A DNA stretch of 64,000 nt from Solidesulfovibrio sp. (GTDB taxonomy: Bacteria; Desulfobacterota; Desulfovibrionia; Desulfovibrionales; Desulfovibrionaceae), in contig NZ_JARKOZ010000046.1 of the NCBI RefSeq assembly GCF_029978005.1, forward strand, positions 124,001 to 188,000, in the 5' to 3' direction. Below, piece after piece: positions 62,182 to 64,000 of this stretch. The position numbers were made by a program, and so were the translations under genes. The notes under the pieces were generated by a model. The model did not search any database and was not told the DNA's origin. It saw nothing but the letters and a program-made list of their open reading frames with translations. Numbering within the stretch: the first letter of the stretch is position 1; each line of letters begins with the position of its first letter.

Positions 62182-64000
62182 CTAGTCCAGCTCGTATTCG
62201 TCGCGCCAGTCACCGGCGTCGGCGTACTCGGGCTGGGCGGCCTTGTCGAAGAGGCAGTCGCCGACGACAAGGTAGTCCATCTCCGTGCGCATGAAGCAGC
62301 GGTAGGCGTCGGAAGGGGTGCACACGATGGGCTCGCCGCGCACGTTGAAGCTCGTGTTGACGACCACGGGGCAGCCATGGCGGGCCTCGAAGGTCTTGAT
62401 GAGCTTGTGGTAGCGCGGGTTGGTGCGCTCGTGCACGGTCTGGATGCGGGCCGAGAAGTCCACGTGGGTGATGGCCGGCAGGGTCGAGCGGGGCACGTAG
62501 AGGCGCTCGAACATGGGCATTTGCCAGTAGCCCTCGGGCAGCGCCTGGCGCAGCTTCTCGGCCACCGGGGCGACGAGGAGCATGTAGGGCGAGGGCCGGT
62601 CGATCTCGAAGCAGTCCGAGGCGGCCTCGGCCAGCACCGACGGGGCGAAGGGCCGAAAGCCCTCGCGGTACTTGATCTTGAGGTTGAGCTTTTTCTGCAT
62701 CTCCGGGTTTCGCGGATCGCCCAGGATGCTGCGGCCGCCGAGGGCCCGGGGGCCGTATTCCATGCGGCCCTGGAACCAGCCCACCACCTTGCCGTCGGCC
62801 AGAAGGTCGGCGACCGTGGCGCAAAGGGCGTCGAAGTCGTCGTACACGGCGCAGGGCGCGTCGTTTCGCGAGGCCACGCGCAGGGCGTCGCGGCGGGTGA
62901 ACTGCGGGCCGAGGTACGAGCCGGCCATGCGGTCGGCAGCGCCCTCGGGCAGGGGGGCGCGCTCGTGGCCGCCGCGCACGTGCCAGGCGGCCAGCGCCGC
63001 GCCCAGCGCCCCGCCGGCGTCGCCGGCGGCCGGCTGGATCCAGACGTCGTCGAAGACCCCGGAGCGCAGGAGCTTGCCGTTGGCCACGCAGTTGAGCGCC
63101 ACGCCGCCGGCCATGACGAGGTATTTCTCGCCGGTCAGCTCCCGGGCCGTGCGGGCCAGGCGCATGACCACCTCCTCGGTGACCTGCTGGATGGCCAGCG
63201 CCATGTCCATGTGCTCCTGGCCGAGCTCGGACTCGCCGGCGCGCTTGGGGAGGCCGAAAAGCGCCTCGAACTTGCCGTCGCGGCACATGGTCAGGCCGGT
63301 GGCGTAGTCGAAGTAGGCCATGTTGAGGAGCAGCGAGCCGTCCGGGCGCAGGTCGACCAGTTCCTCCAGAATCTTGGCCTTGTACGTCTCCACCCGCTCG
63401 GAGCCCTCGATGCCGTAGGGGGCCAGGCCCATGAGCTTGTACTCGCCGGAATTGACCTTGAAGCCGCAGTAGTAGGTGAAGGCGGAGTAGAGCAGGCCCA
63501 GGGAATGGGGGAAGTCGAGCTCGCGCAGGAAGGTGACGTCCTTGCCGCGGCCGACGCCGATGGTGGTGGTGGACCACTCGCCCACGCCGTCGATGGTGAG
63601 GATGGCGGCGGACTGGTAGGGCGAGGGGTAAAAGGCCGAGGCGGCGTGGGACAGGTGGTGCTCGGGAAAGAGGATGCGCGGCTTGCCCTGGCCGAGCTTG
63701 GCCAGTTCCTCGCACAGCATCTTCTTCATGAAGAGCTTTTCCTTGATCCACACCGGCATGGCGGACAGGAAGCTGACCACGCCGCGCGGGGCGAAGCCGT
63801 GGTAGGTTTCCATGAGCCGCTCGAACTTGAGGTAGGGCTTGTCGTAGAAGGCGATGGCGGACAGCTCCGACAGGCCTATGCCGGCTTCCTCCAGCACGTA
63901 GCGGGCGGCCCGTTCGGGAAAGGACGGGTCGTGCTTCTTGCGGGTGAAGCGCTCCTCGTGGGCGGCGGCCACGATCTCGCCGTCGCGCAGGAGCGCGGCG
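62182..64000 (-). CDS. carbamoyltransferase (TobZ/NodU family), 5' end cut by the window
   Basis: At least 606 residues; the reading continues past position 64000 as AALLRDGEIVAAAHEERFTR, so perhaps 10-20 N-terminal residues are missing. The N-terminal ASKHA-like domain has EHHLSHAASAFYPSPY (the conserved His pair for metal and carbamoyl-adenylate), TIDGVGEWST and GEYKLMGLAPYG. The C-terminal domain includes EYGPRALGGRSILGDPR and NTSFNVRGEPIVCTP. The family transfers a carbamoyl group from carbamoyl phosphate to sugar or antibiotic hydroxyls via carbamoyl-AMP. Substrate unknown; a cell-surface sugar is plausible. Confidence 0.93.
   Translation of the reverse strand, partial: AALLRDGEIVAAAHEERFTRKKHDPSFPERAARYVLEEAGIGLSELSAIAFYDKPYLKFERLMETYHGFAPRGVVSFLSAMPVWIKEKLFMKKMLCEELAKLGQGKPRILFPEHHLSHAASAFYPSPYQSAAILTIDGVGEWSTTTIGVGRGKDVTFLRELDFPHSLGLLYSAFTYYCGFKVNSGEYKLMGLAPYGIEGSERVETYKAKILEELVDLRPDGSLLLNMAYFDYATGLTMCRDGKFEALFGLPKRAGESELGQEHMDMALAIQQVTEEVVMRLARTARELTGEKYLVMAGGVALNCVANGKLLRSGVFDDVWIQPAAGDAGGALGAALAAWHVRGGHERAPLPEGAADRMAGSYLGPQFTRRDALRVASRNDAPCAVYDDFDALCATVADLLADGKVVGWFQGRMEYGPRALGGRSILGDPRNPEMQKKLNLKIKYREGFRPFAPSVLAEAASDCFEIDRPSPYMLLVAPVAEKLRQALPEGYWQMPMFERLYVPRSTLPAITHVDFSARIQTVHERTNPRYHKLIKTFEARHGCPVVVNTSFNVRGEPIVCTPSDAYRCFMRTEMDYLVVGDCLFDKAAQPEYADAGDWRDEYELD

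Overview
The window is a GC-rich (about two-thirds G+C by eye) chromosomal segment. It most resembles a sulfate-reducing Desulfovibrionaceae member of the Desulfovibrio/Solidesulfovibrio type. That assignment is inferred from gene content: a short MucR/Ros-type regulator, both class II (B12) and class III (anaerobic) ribonucleotide reductases, hldD-hldE, an L-2-hydroxyglutarate oxidase, several B12-type radical SAM enzymes and very dense coding with GTGA/ATGA overlaps. No rRNA, tRNA or CRISPR array was seen.

Region 1 (1-10643, minus strand) is a surface-polysaccharide operon. After a low-GC fucosyltransferase-like gene at the left edge come a UDP-GlcNAc-type 4-epimerase, a CmcI-like protein, a methyltransferase, a phosphatase-like/SDR fusion, an ATP-grasp ligase, a PLP aminotransferase, a sugar C-methyltransferase, an RfbC-like 3,5-epimerase, and rfbG and rfbF. 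The last two make CDP-4-keto-6-deoxyglucose, so the operon probably makes a branched or amino CDP-deoxysugar. Region 2 (11056-16271) is a mobile, low-GC patch. A heavily deleted IS5-family copy carries an IS3-family remnant; a second, inverted IS5 copy has a premature stop. Between them lie a low-GC membrane protein and a methyltransferase, and a decayed glycosyltransferase follows. Region 3 (16322-21141, minus) has two lipid-linked-sugar glycosyltransferases around a HisF2/HisH2/WbpG set, which amidates a nucleotide-sugar acid.

Region 4 (21346-25851, plus) has hldD, hldE, lhgO and a CheC-like gene. Region 5 (25855-39099, plus) is an envelope-glycoconjugate block: a GT-C membrane protein, four radical SAM proteins (three with B12-binding-type N-termini), an LPLAT-type acyltransferase, three soluble glycosyltransferases and a GNAT-like protein. 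Region 6 (39463-44527) holds mucR, a PP-loop PAPS-reductase-family protein, two small exported proteins and an AMP-ligase/DUF362 pair.

Region 7 (44588-53628, minus) has nrdD-nrdG, a KimA-type potassium transporter preceded by a recognisable c-di-AMP (ydaO) riboswitch, a glycosyltransferase and a large GT-C protein. Region 8 (53741-64000) is housekeeping: holA, radC, an acylphosphatase, lon, nrdJ, a ferredoxin, two small proteins and a carbamoyltransferase cut by the right edge.

The strongest unusual points are the c-di-AMP riboswitch in a proteobacterial setting, the CX5R-phosphatase/SDR fusion that lacks the SDR tyrosine, the CDP-sugar operon without RfbH, and the radical SAM/acyltransferase/glycosyltransferase block of unknown product.
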